This document shows, piece after piece, positions 4,498-12,947 of a stretch of DNA of 20,345 nt (its first letter is position 1; each line of letters begins with the position of its first letter). Source of the DNA: a virus; IMG/VR virus record IMGVR_UViG_3300007963_000075, positions 1-20,345 of that record; one strand, 5' to 3'. Under the pieces are notes generated by a model. The model was not told where the DNA came from. It saw only the letters and a list, made by a program, of their open reading frames with translations, and did not search any database. A program made the position numbers and the translations under genes.

Positions 4498-6627
4498 ATG
4501 TCTTATCCTCGCAGTGCTGAAGATCGATTAGAATACTGGAAGCGCATAATAACTCATGCTGAACGATATTATGAGCCCTATTTCGATGCGTGTAAAGTAT
4601 TAAAAGAGCAATATGAGATGTCTCCATCTTCTTTGAGAGAGAATCTCTTAGAAGAATACAGTGAAGATCCCGGCTTTCGCGTAAAAGCAAATATTGTATT
4701 TGCTTGGATTGAGCAGATGATTGCTAATCAAGCATCAAGAGATCCCGAAGTAGTTGCTACGGCAACCAACATGCTGGGCGTTGGAGCTGAAAAATCTGTT
4801 GGTCCTATATTAAACTACTTTTATCGAGAGACTGAACAATTAGAACAAGACAAAAGAGTCCTGCTTGATGGGTATTTATCTATATGGGGTGTGTGGAAGT
4901 TGGGATACGCTGTTGATTATGACAGCTTAATAGAGCGAGAAGTATCTTTTCGTATGAATCAAGGCGAAATGCTCTTTGATTCTCCTGAATCGGACTTTAA
5001 TCACTTAGTAACGACAGGTCTTCCTACGGTTGTTGATGTCTCACAAGACCAAGAACGGTTTATCGAGTTCCACACCATGGGACTTCAAGATCCCATGGTT
5101 GAAGCGGATAGCCCAGGGTATTTAGCTGTTCAAGATAATATCGCTGAACGCAAGCGAATGCTAGATCGTGGAAGTCCCGATGATAATACTTCAGTAAAAT
5201 GGGAGGGGCCATGGGCCTTGCGGTGGAAGCCAAGTGATTTCCTTATCGATCCTGAAGCACAAGATGCTTTAAGAGATGCGGGATGGATTGCTTTTCGCTT
5301 TAGGCGCAGGTTGGATGACGTGAAATACGATCCAATGCTTAAAAACGCTTCAAGCCTTGAGCCTACAAGCCGTTTAGATGGGGCATCAGATATATCCGAT
5401 GGAGAATCTGATCCTTTTGAGATGGTTGAAGGGTGGGAGATTTGGGCAAGGCAGTTCCCCATAGGAAATGGGCGCAGACGGAACTTGCGCATGGTTATAG
5501 TTGATAGTCATGACAAATTTCTACTAGATGAGCAAGAATGGCCTTATGATCGACTAGAAGACTACCCTGCTGAGGTAATGTCTTTTACTCGTGGCATAGA
5601 TACGTGGTTTAACAAGCCTACGCTCATTATGTCGGGTGGAGACAGTCAGCAATCCTTAATGAATGAGATTTTAGATGGTGTTCTTTCTGTAGTGCGTAAA
5701 CAGAAGAACATTTTTCTCTACGATCCAGAGCTTTTTGATGATACAGAGGTAGAAGAACTGTTGACAATGCCTGATATGTCAGCATTGCCGGTCCCTGGAC
5801 TGAGCAAGGCAGCAGGTGGGGCTATTCAACCTATTCAATTCGGACAAGTTCAGTCAGATAAAAACGCACTACTTAATACTATCCAAGTCTTATTCGATAG
5901 AGCGGCAGGATCTCCTCAGCCCTTGTCCACTATTAACCCAGAATCAGCAACAGAAGCGGATATTGTAGACAGATCGGCCTCATCGCGTGAAAATGAGCGC
6001 ACCTCTTCTTTTAATAGGGCAATATTACGTAAAGTTCGTAAGTGGTGGCAACTTATAACGGAGTTTTATGATCCTGCCGATGAAAAAATATATCTTATCA
6101 ACCCTTCAGGGGTTGAAATGGCTGATCGCTTTGCGACAATCTCTGAGCAAATGGCTAAGGGAGAATACTTTTTTCGTATAGACATGTCTTCACATCAAGA
6201 CAACAAGGTGCTGGAGCGAAGACAGGGCTTAGATTTGTTAAATCTTGTCTCTGGTCTTGTTCCCTTGTTTCAAGAAATCTATGGACAACCACCTAATATT
6301 GCTGCAATACTAGAACGTGTCATGCGTAGGGGTTTTGACTGGGAAGACGTACAAGAAGTATTGCCTTTTATAGGACAGGAAGCCAAACAGCCTGAGCCGC
6401 CGCCGAATCCAGCAGATGCGTTGATGGCACAATTAGGACAGGCACCTCCAGAAGGACAGGCACCTCCAGGGGCTCCAGTTTCTCCTGAAGCAGAAATATT
6501 AAATCAAGCGGTTGCCGCTGGTAAACAGCAGGGACCAATGCAGGGAGGAGCATTTAATGCAGCTCCCCCTTCAGTTTCTAATCAACAAGCAGCGAATATT
6601 AGACCAATGAATAATCAAGGACTATAG
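4498..6627 (+). CDS. Portal protein
   Basis: 709 aa, forming the dodecameric portal at the packaging vertex. GAGGG lies shortly before ATG. The length, the position after terL and the N-terminal pattern (YWKRIITHAERYYEPYFD, then KANIVFAWIEQMIANQASRDPEV) match the large P22-type and marine podovirus portals: an alpha-rich N-terminus, a central clip/stem region with aromatic WEIWARQFPIG and WPYD segments (residues ~315-345), and a helical crown (about 480-600, with RSASSRENERTSSFNRAILRK as the long stem-like helix). The last ~85 residues are Pro/Gln/Ala-rich with a short internal repeat (GQAPPEGQAPPGAP) and look disordered. The 3' end carries a 22-bp sequence repeated at 7089-7110. Confidence 0.85.
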   Translation: MSYPRSAEDRLEYWKRIITHAERYYEPYFDACKVLKEQYEMSPSSLRENLLEEYSEDPGFRVKANIVFAWIEQMIANQASRDPEVVATATNMLGVGAEKSVGPILNYFYRETEQLEQDKRVLLDGYLSIWGVWKLGYAVDYDSLIEREVSFRMNQGEMLFDSPESDFNHLVTTGLPTVVDVSQDQERFIEFHTMGLQDPMVEADSPGYLAVQDNIAERKRMLDRGSPDDNTSVKWEGPWALRWKPSDFLIDPEAQDALRDAGWIAFRFRRRLDDVKYDPMLKNASSLEPTSRLDGASDISDGESDPFEMVEGWEIWARQFPIGNGRRRNLRMVIVDSHDKFLLDEQEWPYDRLEDYPAEVMSFTRGIDTWFNKPTLIMSGGDSQQSLMNEILDGVLSVVRKQKNIFLYDPELFDDTEVEELLTMPDMSALPVPGLSKAAGGAIQPIQFGQVQSDKNALLNTIQVLFDRAAGSPQPLSTINPESATEADIVDRSASSRENERTSSFNRAILRKVRKWWQLITEFYDPADEKIYLINPSGVEMADRFATISEQMAKGEYFFRIDMSSHQDNKVLERRQGLDLLNLVSGLVPLFQEIYGQPPNIAAILERVMRRGFDWEDVQEVLPFIGQEAKQPEPPPNPADALMAQLGQAPPEGQAPPGAPVSPEAEILNQAVAAGKQQGPMQGGAFNAAPPSVSNQQAANIRPMNNQGL

Positions 6628-6629
6628 GG
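6608..6629 (+). repeat. 22-bp direct repeat, copy 1
   Basis: Begins TGAATAATCAAGG and ends CTATAGGG. It spans the last codons and stop of the portal gene and the ribosome-site region of the next gene. It is identical to 7089-7110, exactly 481 bp downstream. The pair brackets the 154-aa gene. Confidence 0.8.
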
Positions 6630-6630
6630 G

Positions 6631-7095
6631 ATGTCCAACTCAGATGTCCCAAATCAAGAGCCTCAAAGAAACGATTGGAATCAGGAAGATCTTGGGAAAC
6701 GCCATAACAACCAAGGAGATAAAGGATTGGGATTTTATGGCAAAATACCTCTTGACAGTGAAAAGTTTGACTATGCTACGGAATATTCTATTGGAGTATC
6801 ACCGGAAGAATTGGACCTTACTTCTAAGGACTTGAAAGTTATTCGTAAGCACTTTGAGTGGGATGAGGGAGCATCAACTATAGAAATCCCTTCTTTTGTA
6901 CCAGGGCTTTCGTCAAAGGAGTTTACTCTTTTAAAGGGTCAAGCATCGAACAATATGGACAAAGAAGAGATACCAGATTCGCTTATGGAAAAAATAAAAA
7001 AACATGCTAAAAATCGACTAATAAAAGGGAAAAGTCCTTTTTGGGAAGAGGGAGAAAAACAACACTCTCCTCCTGTTGATCAAGCTAGTGAATAA
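6631..7095 (+). CDS. Virion-associated protein of unknown function (154 aa)
   Basis: 154 aa. Residues 2-18 are SNSDVPNQEPQRNDWNQ, identical to residues 33-49 of the 743-aa protein encoded next. After a polar linker, residues ~46-145 form a compact domain with SIGVSPEELDL, TIEIPSFVPGLS and a terminal HAKNRLIKGKSPFWEEGE. From memory, a domain with EIP-x-LVPGL and KSPF at its end is widespread in marine phage proteins, often near portal genes or fused to large virion proteins, without a known activity. The gene sits between 22-bp direct repeats that would allow precise loss. Initiation is from ATG after CTATAGGGG, a modest ribosome site. A packaged or portal-associated protein is inferred from context. 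Confidence 0.65.
   Translation: MSNSDVPNQEPQRNDWNQEDLGKRHNNQGDKGLGFYGKIPLDSEKFDYATEYSIGVSPEELDLTSKDLKVIRKHFEWDEGASTIEIPSFVPGLSSKEFTLLKGQASNNMDKEEIPDSLMEKIKKHAKNRLIKGKSPFWEEGEKQHSPPVDQASE
6634..6684 (+). repeat. Coding repeat for SNSDVPNQEPQRNDWNQ, copy 1
   Basis: 51 bp encoding residues 2-18 of the 154-aa protein. Compared with 7207-7257 it differs at 8 of 51 positions, yet all 17 encoded residues are identical, including a serine written TCC in one copy and AGC in the other. Confidence 0.85.
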
Positions 7096-7110
7096 TCAAG
7101 GACTATAGGG
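7089..7110 (+). repeat. 22-bp direct repeat, copy 2
   Basis: Identical to 6608-6629. Here the repeat supplies the stop codon of the 154-aa gene and the ribosome-site region of the 743-aa gene. Recombination between the copies would delete 481 bp and leave the portal and the 743-aa genes intact. Confidence 0.8.
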
Positions 7111-9342
7111 ATGACACAAGGTCAACTGCGACGAAACAAACAGGGATTCTTCGAGGACGAAGATGAACGATTAAAGAGGGAAAGGGAAAAACTCCTTGCA
7201 AAAAGGAGCAACTCAGATGTCCCGAATCAAGAACCCCAGAGGAATGATTGGAATCAGAGGCCAGCAGCTAAAGAACCCGTAATAGAAGGGCCAGTAGTTC
7301 AAGAAGCAAGAGTGGATAAAACAAAAAGATCGCCCTCTTTGGCATTGCCAGAAGAAGAAGGGGACGATAAGAGTGTTGCGGGGCTCGTTAAAAACTTAGA
7401 TGAAGATATAGGGGAAGCCCTGAAGCCAGAGGCTATAATAGAATACACGAAAGGTGAATTTAGTGATTATCTAGAATTAGGAAAAGCACTCTTGTCATTA
7501 CCAGATGATATGGTTAAATCTGTTTTTATTCCAAGATTAAGAAAAAGAAATAAAAAAGAGCTTGATGAGATACTATCTGCTCTTTCTAAGCTATGGAACA
7601 AAGAATCGGAAAAAGTAGAAAAGGAAGGGGCAACGGCCTACACAGATGAAAAGCTGAATAGGGCTGCTGATTATGCATATGAAAACCCCTTAGCGTCAAT
7701 AGGTCTTGTGGCTTCCCTTTTAAATCCTACACGTACAGCAAAAAACATTAAGAATATTGGGAAAAGGTCTATAAATTTAGCGAAAAAGGTGGGAACGGAA
7801 GGGGCTAAAGAAGTTGGGAAAGAGGCGGCTAAGGCTGTGGGTAATTTAGCTATGACTCCTTTATCAAAACTTCTTGCTGATATAGCTCCTCATGTGTCGG
7901 TTCATATTGAAGATTTCTATAAAAAGCAGAAGAAGGTAAAAGATTCTTCTGGGAAGGTTGTAATAGACTCCAAAACAAAGAAACCAAAAATGGAAGAAGT
8001 GGAGGTTAAAGGTGTCGACAAGGTCTTAGCCTATGCTGGAGCAGTGGCGAATGCAGTGCCTGATTATGGTAAAAACATAGCTAAGAATTTTCTTTTCCCT
8101 AGGCATCACCGAGCGAAGGGGGAGGATGTTGTGACCGATCGCGTCACAAGAGCAGAAAAGACGATCGACGAAGGGGCAACTCTCCCAGAGGCCGAGAGAA
8201 AAAAGATTCAGCCCAACAACGTGAAGATCGCAAATTCCGAGATAACGCAAAATCTTTACCTTAAAGGGCAATCGGGGGGGGATTTTGCCAAGGAAGAATT
8301 AGATTTCTTGGGGCATACTCATATGATGCCAGAATCAGGAAAACCGTTTTACGAATTTAACAAAAATGATCTTGATAATAGTTATCGACAGTCGTTCCTT
8401 AACCCAACCGAAGGTCGTAAAGAAAAGATAGGCGAAGCAAAAGAGCTTCTTACACCTGAAGTATCAAGTGAATTACATGATATTATAGCAGACCGGTGGG
8501 ATGTCAAGAGAGAGAGTGGACCATGGAACATGGCCGTTTATGACCCTAGTTTAACGCAGCAGGCCCAAATGGGAAATGAAATTCAAAGTACTTTTGACGG
8601 GATCTCTAAAACGATAAAGGATCCTGAGAATAGGCTTGTTAGAGCTATCTTAGAAAATAAAGCAGCAGGCAAGGGAGAGCTGACATCAAAAGAGATGATG
8701 GATGCTCTTAAAGAATACAAGATTCCAAGTATCGAGGGAAAGAATGGGATCTATATTAACTTTTCGGGATCAGGAGGAAATCCACTATCGGGTGGGGCTA
8801 ATTTTGTTACAGGGGGAACAAATAAAACCCTCTACGTAACAGGGAAGGGAAAGAGTTTCGGTGTTATATCTGACGTACACGATGCTTTGGGAGGCGTTAA
8901 AACTCATAACATCAACCATATGACAATAACGACTCCTATATACCAGCAATTCAAATTTGGGAAAAAGGGCGAAGCAGCTGTTCTCACGAAATATCCTGGA
9001 AAACCAAAAGAGCAAATAAAAAAGCTTATACGTGATAAAAAGTTTACAAACACTGATTCTAAGGGGAACGAGATATCATCTTTTAATCCTATGGACAGCA
9101 TAGAGTTTAATTACAAAAATGCACCTAAGCGCAATACTAATGTTAATCTTAACCGCACGGATAAGTCTGGCATTCGGTCCGATGTGCATAAAAAGTCAAG
9201 GAGAGCCCTGAAGAATAAGCAAGACTTAGACTTTAGTAGACCACTGACTCCAAAAGATATGTTTAACTATAGCAGAAATAAAGTAGGTGCCGGTGCCGGT
9301 TATTACGTGCTTGATCAAAACTCAAATGAAGAAGATAGATAA
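7111..9342 (+). CDS. Large virion-like protein of unknown function (743 aa)
   Basis: 743 aa; I recognise no enzyme motif. Residues 1-32 are charged and helical. Residues 33-49 repeat the peptide found at the N-terminus of the upstream 154-aa protein. Residues ~60-185 are Lys/Glu-rich helices. About 190-255 is an Ala/Lys/Gly amphipathic stretch (EPLASIG-like start, then repeated GxEGAKEVGKEAAKAV), the sort of segment that can associate with membranes. Residues ~430-600 look like a folded mixed domain with glycine-rich turns (GSGGNPLSGGANFVTGG, TGKGKSFGVISDVHDALGG), and the C-terminus is basic. Its size and its place between portal and capsid genes fit an internal or ejected virion protein; a toxin-like or other effector domain at 430-600 is also possible. 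Both are inference. Confidence 0.55.
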   Translation: MTQGQLRRNKQGFFEDEDERLKREREKLLAKRSNSDVPNQEPQRNDWNQRPAAKEPVIEGPVVQEARVDKTKRSPSLALPEEEGDDKSVAGLVKNLDEDIGEALKPEAIIEYTKGEFSDYLELGKALLSLPDDMVKSVFIPRLRKRNKKELDEILSALSKLWNKESEKVEKEGATAYTDEKLNRAADYAYENPLASIGLVASLLNPTRTAKNIKNIGKRSINLAKKVGTEGAKEVGKEAAKAVGNLAMTPLSKLLADIAPHVSVHIEDFYKKQKKVKDSSGKVVIDSKTKKPKMEEVEVKGVDKVLAYAGAVANAVPDYGKNIAKNFLFPRHHRAKGEDVVTDRVTRAEKTIDEGATLPEAERKKIQPNNVKIANSEITQNLYLKGQSGGDFAKEELDFLGHTHMMPESGKPFYEFNKNDLDNSYRQSFLNPTEGRKEKIGEAKELLTPEVSSELHDIIADRWDVKRESGPWNMAVYDPSLTQQAQMGNEIQSTFDGISKTIKDPENRLVRAILENKAAGKGELTSKEMMDALKEYKIPSIEGKNGIYINFSGSGGNPLSGGANFVTGGTNKTLYVTGKGKSFGVISDVHDALGGVKTHNINHMTITTPIYQQFKFGKKGEAAVLTKYPGKPKEQIKKLIRDKKFTNTDSKGNEISSFNPMDSIEFNYKNAPKRNTNVNLNRTDKSGIRSDVHKKSRRALKNKQDLDFSRPLTPKDMFNYSRNKVGAGAGYYVLDQNSNEEDR
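7207..7257 (+). repeat. Coding repeat for SNSDVPNQEPQRNDWNQ, copy 2
   Basis: Encodes residues 33-49 of the 743-aa protein, identical in amino acids to the copy at 6634-6684. It lies 573 bp from copy 1, unlike the 481-bp spacing of the 22-bp repeats, so the two repeats do not belong to one simple tandem duplication. Confidence 0.85.
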
Positions 9343-9354
9343 AGGACATATGTT

Positions 9355-9750
9355 ATGGCTAAGAAGAAAAAGTTAAAAGACTCAATAATCCCAGAAGCAG
9401 TGCGAGAGTCTATAGAGAATATGGGAGTTATTGAAGATGAAGATATGGATCAAGAAGAAGAGCAAGATGATGATGAAGAGGCAGAAGAAGAAGATGATGA
9501 AGATGTTGAAGAGGATGATGATAGCAATCTTGATAAAGACAGTGAAAAGCTAGAAGTGAAATTGGAGATGATTGATCGCAAGCTTCAGCGTATCGGCAAT
9601 AAGAACGGTTCCGATAATAAGGCTGAAAAATTAATTACTCAACGCCGAAAAATTCAGCGATCACTAAAGAAGCTTCGGCTGACAAGGGAGCTTGAGTCTG
9701 TTAATCGAGGCGAGGACAACACTATGCCTGGAGGAGGATTTATTTTCTAA
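9355..9750 (+). CDS. Acidic protein of unknown function (131 aa)
   Basis: 131 aa. A basic start (MAKKKKLKD) leads to a strongly acidic Asp/Glu run at about residues 25-62, then a Lys/Arg-rich helical part with coiled-coil character (KLEVKLEMIDRKLQRIG, RRKIQRSLKKLRLTREL), and a C-terminus MPGGGFIF. AAAGGA lies about 9 bases before the start. The stop and the next gene's start overlap in TAATG, implying translational coupling to the zinc-ribbon protein. The charge segregation would suit an assembly adaptor or DNA mimic, but no family is recognised. Confidence 0.6.
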   Translation: MAKKKKLKDSIIPEAVRESIENMGVIEDEDMDQEEEQDDDEEAEEEDDEDVEEDDDSNLDKDSEKLEVKLEMIDRKLQRIGNKNGSDNKAEKLITQRRKIQRSLKKLRLTRELESVNRGEDNTMPGGGFIF

Positions 9751-10238
9751 TGCCCTTATATGACTATGAATGTTTGAATGATGAGTGTAAGCATGTAGAA
9801 AAGGACATCTCAGTGCCGCATAAAGAAAAAGCATACCTATGTCCAAAGTGCAAAAAGCAGATGGAAAGATTGTTTCCCGTTGAAGCGGTTAATGGTATTC
9901 GGTCTTTTGAGTCGTATTATGACCCTGCCTTAGATATGGATATAACCGGCCCAAAGCAACGAGCAGATGCTATTCGTGCGTTGGGACTTGTTGAAAAAGG
10001 CGATATGAATAAAGGGGCTAGAAACTGGGACTCTTCTGCTCCCAGTGTTATGGATGTTGAAGCTCCTAAAGGTAGGACATTAAACGACTTACAAAGAGAG
10101 CAAGAAGGGCGACAAAAGATTAAAGAAAGTTTTATTGTTGGTGATGAAACTGGAAATTTTAAAAGAGCATCTGAACTAAGTGGGCCAGAGCGGTCTACCT
10201 CGTCAGGTGATGCTATTATTGACGAAGCAATGAAATAA
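9750..10238 (+). CDS. FmdB-like zinc-ribbon protein (162 aa)
   Basis: 162 aa. The N-terminus MPLYDYEC followed by four cysteines, C8 and C13 then CPKC (C31, C34), is the FmdB/CxxC regulatory-type zinc ribbon. Next comes YYDPALDMDITGPKQRADAIRALGLVEKGD, a segment that in marine phage proteins usually follows such a ribbon, and then a polar, probably disordered tail. The first pair is CxxxxC, not CxxC. GGAGGAGG lies inside the preceding gene 12 bases before the start, and the start overlaps that gene's stop by one base. Its place before the scaffold and capsid genes suggests a role in capsid assembly or regulation of late genes, but none is established. Confidence 0.7.
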   Translation: MPLYDYECLNDECKHVEKDISVPHKEKAYLCPKCKKQMERLFPVEAVNGIRSFESYYDPALDMDITGPKQRADAIRALGLVEKGDMNKGARNWDSSAPSVMDVEAPKGRTLNDLQREQEGRQKIKESFIVGDETGNFKRASELSGPERSTSSGDAIIDEAMK

Positions 10239-10253
10239 CCAATTGGAGGAATT

Positions 10254-11147
10254 ATGACAGAGGCAATTTCTGCTGATCAAGCAACAGATGAAATTCTAGA
10301 CGACGCTTATGCCGACCTCATCAAGATGGATGAAGACGCGCAACTATCTGATAGTTTAGAATTAAATGATGATGAAGGAGGACCGCAAGAGACTACAGAC
10401 GACACTAGTAGTCAAGAATCAAAGTCAATAGGGTATGGGGAACTCATGGAATGGCTTCGTGAGAACAACCCTGCCGGTGCTGAAGCGATGAAAAGCATCC
10501 AAGGAAACTCTAGCCGCCTAAGTAATCAAGTTAACGATCTTAGCTCAAAGCTAGAGAGTCTTGAAACTCGGATGGCAGACGATAGCCCTGCTACGCCTGC
10601 CAGAGGAACGCGAAGACGAGATCCTGCCTTAGCAAATCTGTCACCGCAACAGTGGGATTTATTCCGCAAGATGGCAGCTGAAGAGGGGATGGTTCGTAAA
10701 GCAGATCTGGATCAACAGGAAACCGAGCGAGCATATGAATCCCATAGGGAACGTGTGTTACGTGAGGGGATTGAGCAGTTCGGAGAAGGCTTTGGCAGTC
10801 TTGATGAAAGTGGGCAATTCAGCTTTAGTCCTGATGTACGGAGCAAAATTCAAGAGGTTACTCAACGCTTGGATTCCGACACAGAAGGGATTACGGAAAA
10901 AGAATTGTTTATATTAGCTATGCATGAGGATTTAATAAAGGCAGCTCGTGCAAAGGGTGAAGAAGAAGCCTTGGGTGAATTAGGAGGGGCTCGACTGGAA
11001 GATAAACGCCAACGGGCAAATAGTACTGTACGTAAAACAGGCAACACATCAGGGCGAAAAGGATCTGCTGTTGACAAATCCAAATTTTCCTCGGATCAAA
11101 TCACAGAACAAATAATCCGCGAAGCAGTTCGTCATATGCGCGGATAA
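10254..11147 (+). CDS. Putative scaffolding protein
   Basis: 297 aa with a strong site GGAGGAATT just before ATG. The protein is highly charged and mostly helical: an acidic N-terminus (residues 1-60), a coiled-coil-like stretch about 80-110 (SRLSNQVNDLSSKLESLETRM), a basic hinge (RGTRRRDP), helical middle parts, and a basic C-terminus. An acidic, coiled-coil protein of this size directly upstream of the major capsid gene is the usual scaffold position in P22-like and many other phages; scaffold families share little sequence, so the call is from composition and place. A hairpin follows before the capsid gene. Confidence 0.65.
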   Translation: MTEAISADQATDEILDDAYADLIKMDEDAQLSDSLELNDDEGGPQETTDDTSSQESKSIGYGELMEWLRENNPAGAEAMKSIQGNSSRLSNQVNDLSSKLESLETRMADDSPATPARGTRRRDPALANLSPQQWDLFRKMAAEEGMVRKADLDQQETERAYESHRERVLREGIEQFGEGFGSLDESGQFSFSPDVRSKIQEVTQRLDSDTEGITEKELFILAMHEDLIKAARAKGEEEALGELGGARLEDKRQRANSTVRKTGNTSGRKGSAVDKSKFSSDQITEQIIREAVRHMRG

Positions 11148-11153
11148 TTAACT

Positions 11154-11175
11154 AAGCCACTATTTAGCGGCTTTT
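11154..11175 (+). terminator. Hairpin between scaffold and capsid genes
   Basis: AAGCC (11154-11158) pairs with GGCTT (11169-11173), with an inner CT/AG pair after an A-C mismatch, loop ATTT, then TT. A short imperfect stem like this could be a partial terminator or a processing site that sets the scaffold to coat ratio. It is not strong. Confidence 0.4.
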
Positions 11176-11194
11176 AACGATAGGATGTTTTATT

Positions 11195-12181
11195 ATGGCT
11201 GGCGAGAGTTCTCTAACAAGAACGTATAAAACTCTCCTCACCACGACTTTTGACAAGCTATTATCGGCTAATGTAATTCAGGACAATGTGTATGATGCAC
11301 ATCCTGTATTGGATTGGTTGCGTAGCGGGGATCGCGTCAAGGTTATTGATGGCGGCGAACGTATTCGTATTCCGATTTGGACTGGCAAAGGTACCACTTT
11401 TAAGTGGTATTCGGGTGATGAGCTTTTGAATGTAACTCCGCAAGAAGGGGCTACCACGGCGTGGTATACTTGGAAGCAGGGTTCTGTAAGTATAACGGTA
11501 GACGGTTTGTCTCGGCGTTCCAACAAAGGAACGGCGCAGATTGCTGACATTACCAAAGAAAAACGCAAGCAGTCCGAAATGGACTTAGCCGACAACATGG
11601 CGACAGGAATGTTTTCGGACGGAACAGGTACCAGCAACAAGCAGCTTACTGGGTTTGAAGCGATGATCGCTACGACCACGACAAGCGGCACGTATGCTGA
11701 TATCAACTCCGCAACGAATACGTCTTGGCGTAATCAAGTAGCAACAGGCGTTGGCTCTGCTGCGGTAAATTTAATTCCTAAGTTGACTACCGTATTTAAT
11801 GATTGCTCCCAAGGCAAAGGTGCGACTTCGCGCCCTGACTTGATTGTGGGTACTCAGGCAATACATGAATCGGCTGAAGCTCTAATCAATCCCAAGTTGC
11901 GTTATGCTTCTGGTGCAAATGATGCACAGATGGTAGCTGATGGATTGCGCTTTAAGACCGCAGAATTTATCTGGTCAGACTATTGCACTTCAGGTACTGT
12001 GTATGTCTTAAACAGTAGCCATATGATGTTCTTTGTGCATCGAGATGCTAACTTCTCTTTAAGTGAAGAAGGCTTCCAGAAGCCCGTTGATCAAGATACC
12101 CTTGTTAGTCAGATATTCTTTCAAGGTAACTTAGCCACCAACAACCGGCGCAAGCTCGGTAAGTTGACTGGCATAACTTGA
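11195..12181 (+). CDS. Major capsid protein (HK97-fold type)
   Basis: 328 aa. AGGATG lies nine bases before ATG. The N-terminal helix (YKTLLTTTFDKLLS), VLDWLRSGDRVKVIDGGERIRIPI, then KWYSGDELLNVTPQEGATTAWYTWKQ (the extended-loop region) and C-terminal QIFFQGNLATNNRRKLGKLTGI are typical of the coat proteins of marine podo- and siphoviruses; the last block closes the P-domain. The central part includes RPDLIVGTQAIHE and a LRFKTAEFIWSDYC segment. The length and the position after a scaffold-like gene agree. The fold assignment is by pattern only. Confidence 0.85.
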   Translation: MAGESSLTRTYKTLLTTTFDKLLSANVIQDNVYDAHPVLDWLRSGDRVKVIDGGERIRIPIWTGKGTTFKWYSGDELLNVTPQEGATTAWYTWKQGSVSITVDGLSRRSNKGTAQIADITKEKRKQSEMDLADNMATGMFSDGTGTSNKQLTGFEAMIATTTTSGTYADINSATNTSWRNQVATGVGSAAVNLIPKLTTVFNDCSQGKGATSRPDLIVGTQAIHESAEALINPKLRYASGANDAQMVADGLRFKTAEFIWSDYCTSGTVYVLNSSHMMFFVHRDANFSLSEEGFQKPVDQDTLVSQIFFQGNLATNNRRKLGKLTGIT

Positions 12182-12195
12182 TATAAGGGGTAGAT

Positions 12196-12471
12196 ATGGC
12201 TGCTGGAGATGTAAATACTCGCGAAGTTGGAGTAAAGCAGTATGAGTGGGTGACCGGAACTTGCGAAGCTGCTAACGGCACTGCCGTTCCAATTGCAGGT
12301 CCAGGGCGTAGAATTGTATTTGCTATGGTTCAAAACGCCGATGACGAAGAAGGTGCGCGTGTTGTTTATAATAGTAATAACGGCACCGCAGATAGTTTAA
12401 ATGGGTCCATATATATAACGTCAGCATCGTCTGATGTTGATACGTGGAACTATCTTGTAATCTTAAGCTAA
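12196..12471 (+). CDS. Small capsid-associated protein (91 aa)
   Basis: 91 aa, starting 14 bp after the capsid stop with GGGG five bases before ATG. It reads as a small beta-rich protein with short strands (VPIAGPGRRIVFAMVQNA, ARVVYNSNNG, SIYITSASSDVDTWNYLVILS). Proteins of this size and composition next to coat genes often decorate the capsid; the exact role is unknown. Alternatives are a head-closure or tail component. Confidence 0.5.
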   Translation: MAAGDVNTREVGVKQYEWVTGTCEAANGTAVPIAGPGRRIVFAMVQNADDEEGARVVYNSNNGTADSLNGSIYITSASSDVDTWNYLVILS

Positions 12472-12484
12472 GAAAGGGTATGTT

Positions 12485-12940
12485 ATGCAATTTCCGACAG
12501 TTGCACGCGAACATGCCGATGTCGTATTTATTGTTGCTGAAAATAACGAAGGAGCTGTTTTAGAGCCTGGTAAGGTTGTTGAGTTTTCGCAGACTGCTAC
12601 AGATGCCGATCAGGGCCGTCTTGTAGAGTTGGTGGATGCTGTTCTTAATCTTACTACGGGACTTTCTGGACAGGTCGCTGGCGTTGTTGAGACTACGATA
12701 AACACTTCTGAGGTAGGTCGCTTGCAAGTATGGGGACCAGCTAATGTGCGAGCTTCTGCTTCACTAGCTGCTGGAACTCTATGTGTTGCTTCTTCAATTA
12801 ATGCCACGAATCAGGGGCATGTTACTGCTGCGTCAAATTCGACTGCGGTGGGAGCTGCTTATGCAAATGCGTTAATTGGTTGGACTTTAGAAGACGGTCC
12901 AAATGTAACGAATGCAACCGTTCAGTTGCGGTTATTATAG
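12485..12940 (+). CDS. Capsid decoration-like protein (151 aa)
   Basis: 151 aa, with AAGG seven bases before ATG. It is beta-rich with EPGKVVEFSQTATDADQGRLV, VAGVVETTINTSEVGRLQVWGPANVRAS and a C-terminal GWTLEDGPNVTNATVQLRLL. The turn-strand pattern VGRLQVWGPANV resembles the DUF2190/decoration family often found beside major capsid genes, which stabilises the shell. It is the last gene before a strong terminator, so it closes the capsid operon. Confidence 0.6.
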   Translation: MQFPTVAREHADVVFIVAENNEGAVLEPGKVVEFSQTATDADQGRLVELVDAVLNLTTGLSGQVAGVVETTINTSEVGRLQVWGPANVRASASLAAGTLCVASSINATNQGHVTAASNSTAVGAAYANALIGWTLEDGPNVTNATVQLRLL

Positions 12941-12947
12941 TATTATT

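Noticed and set aside
9430-9540. Acidic run in the 131-aa protein as an anti-restriction DNA mimic
   Set aside because: A low-complexity Asp/Glu run alone does not support this; no motif or context points to defence.
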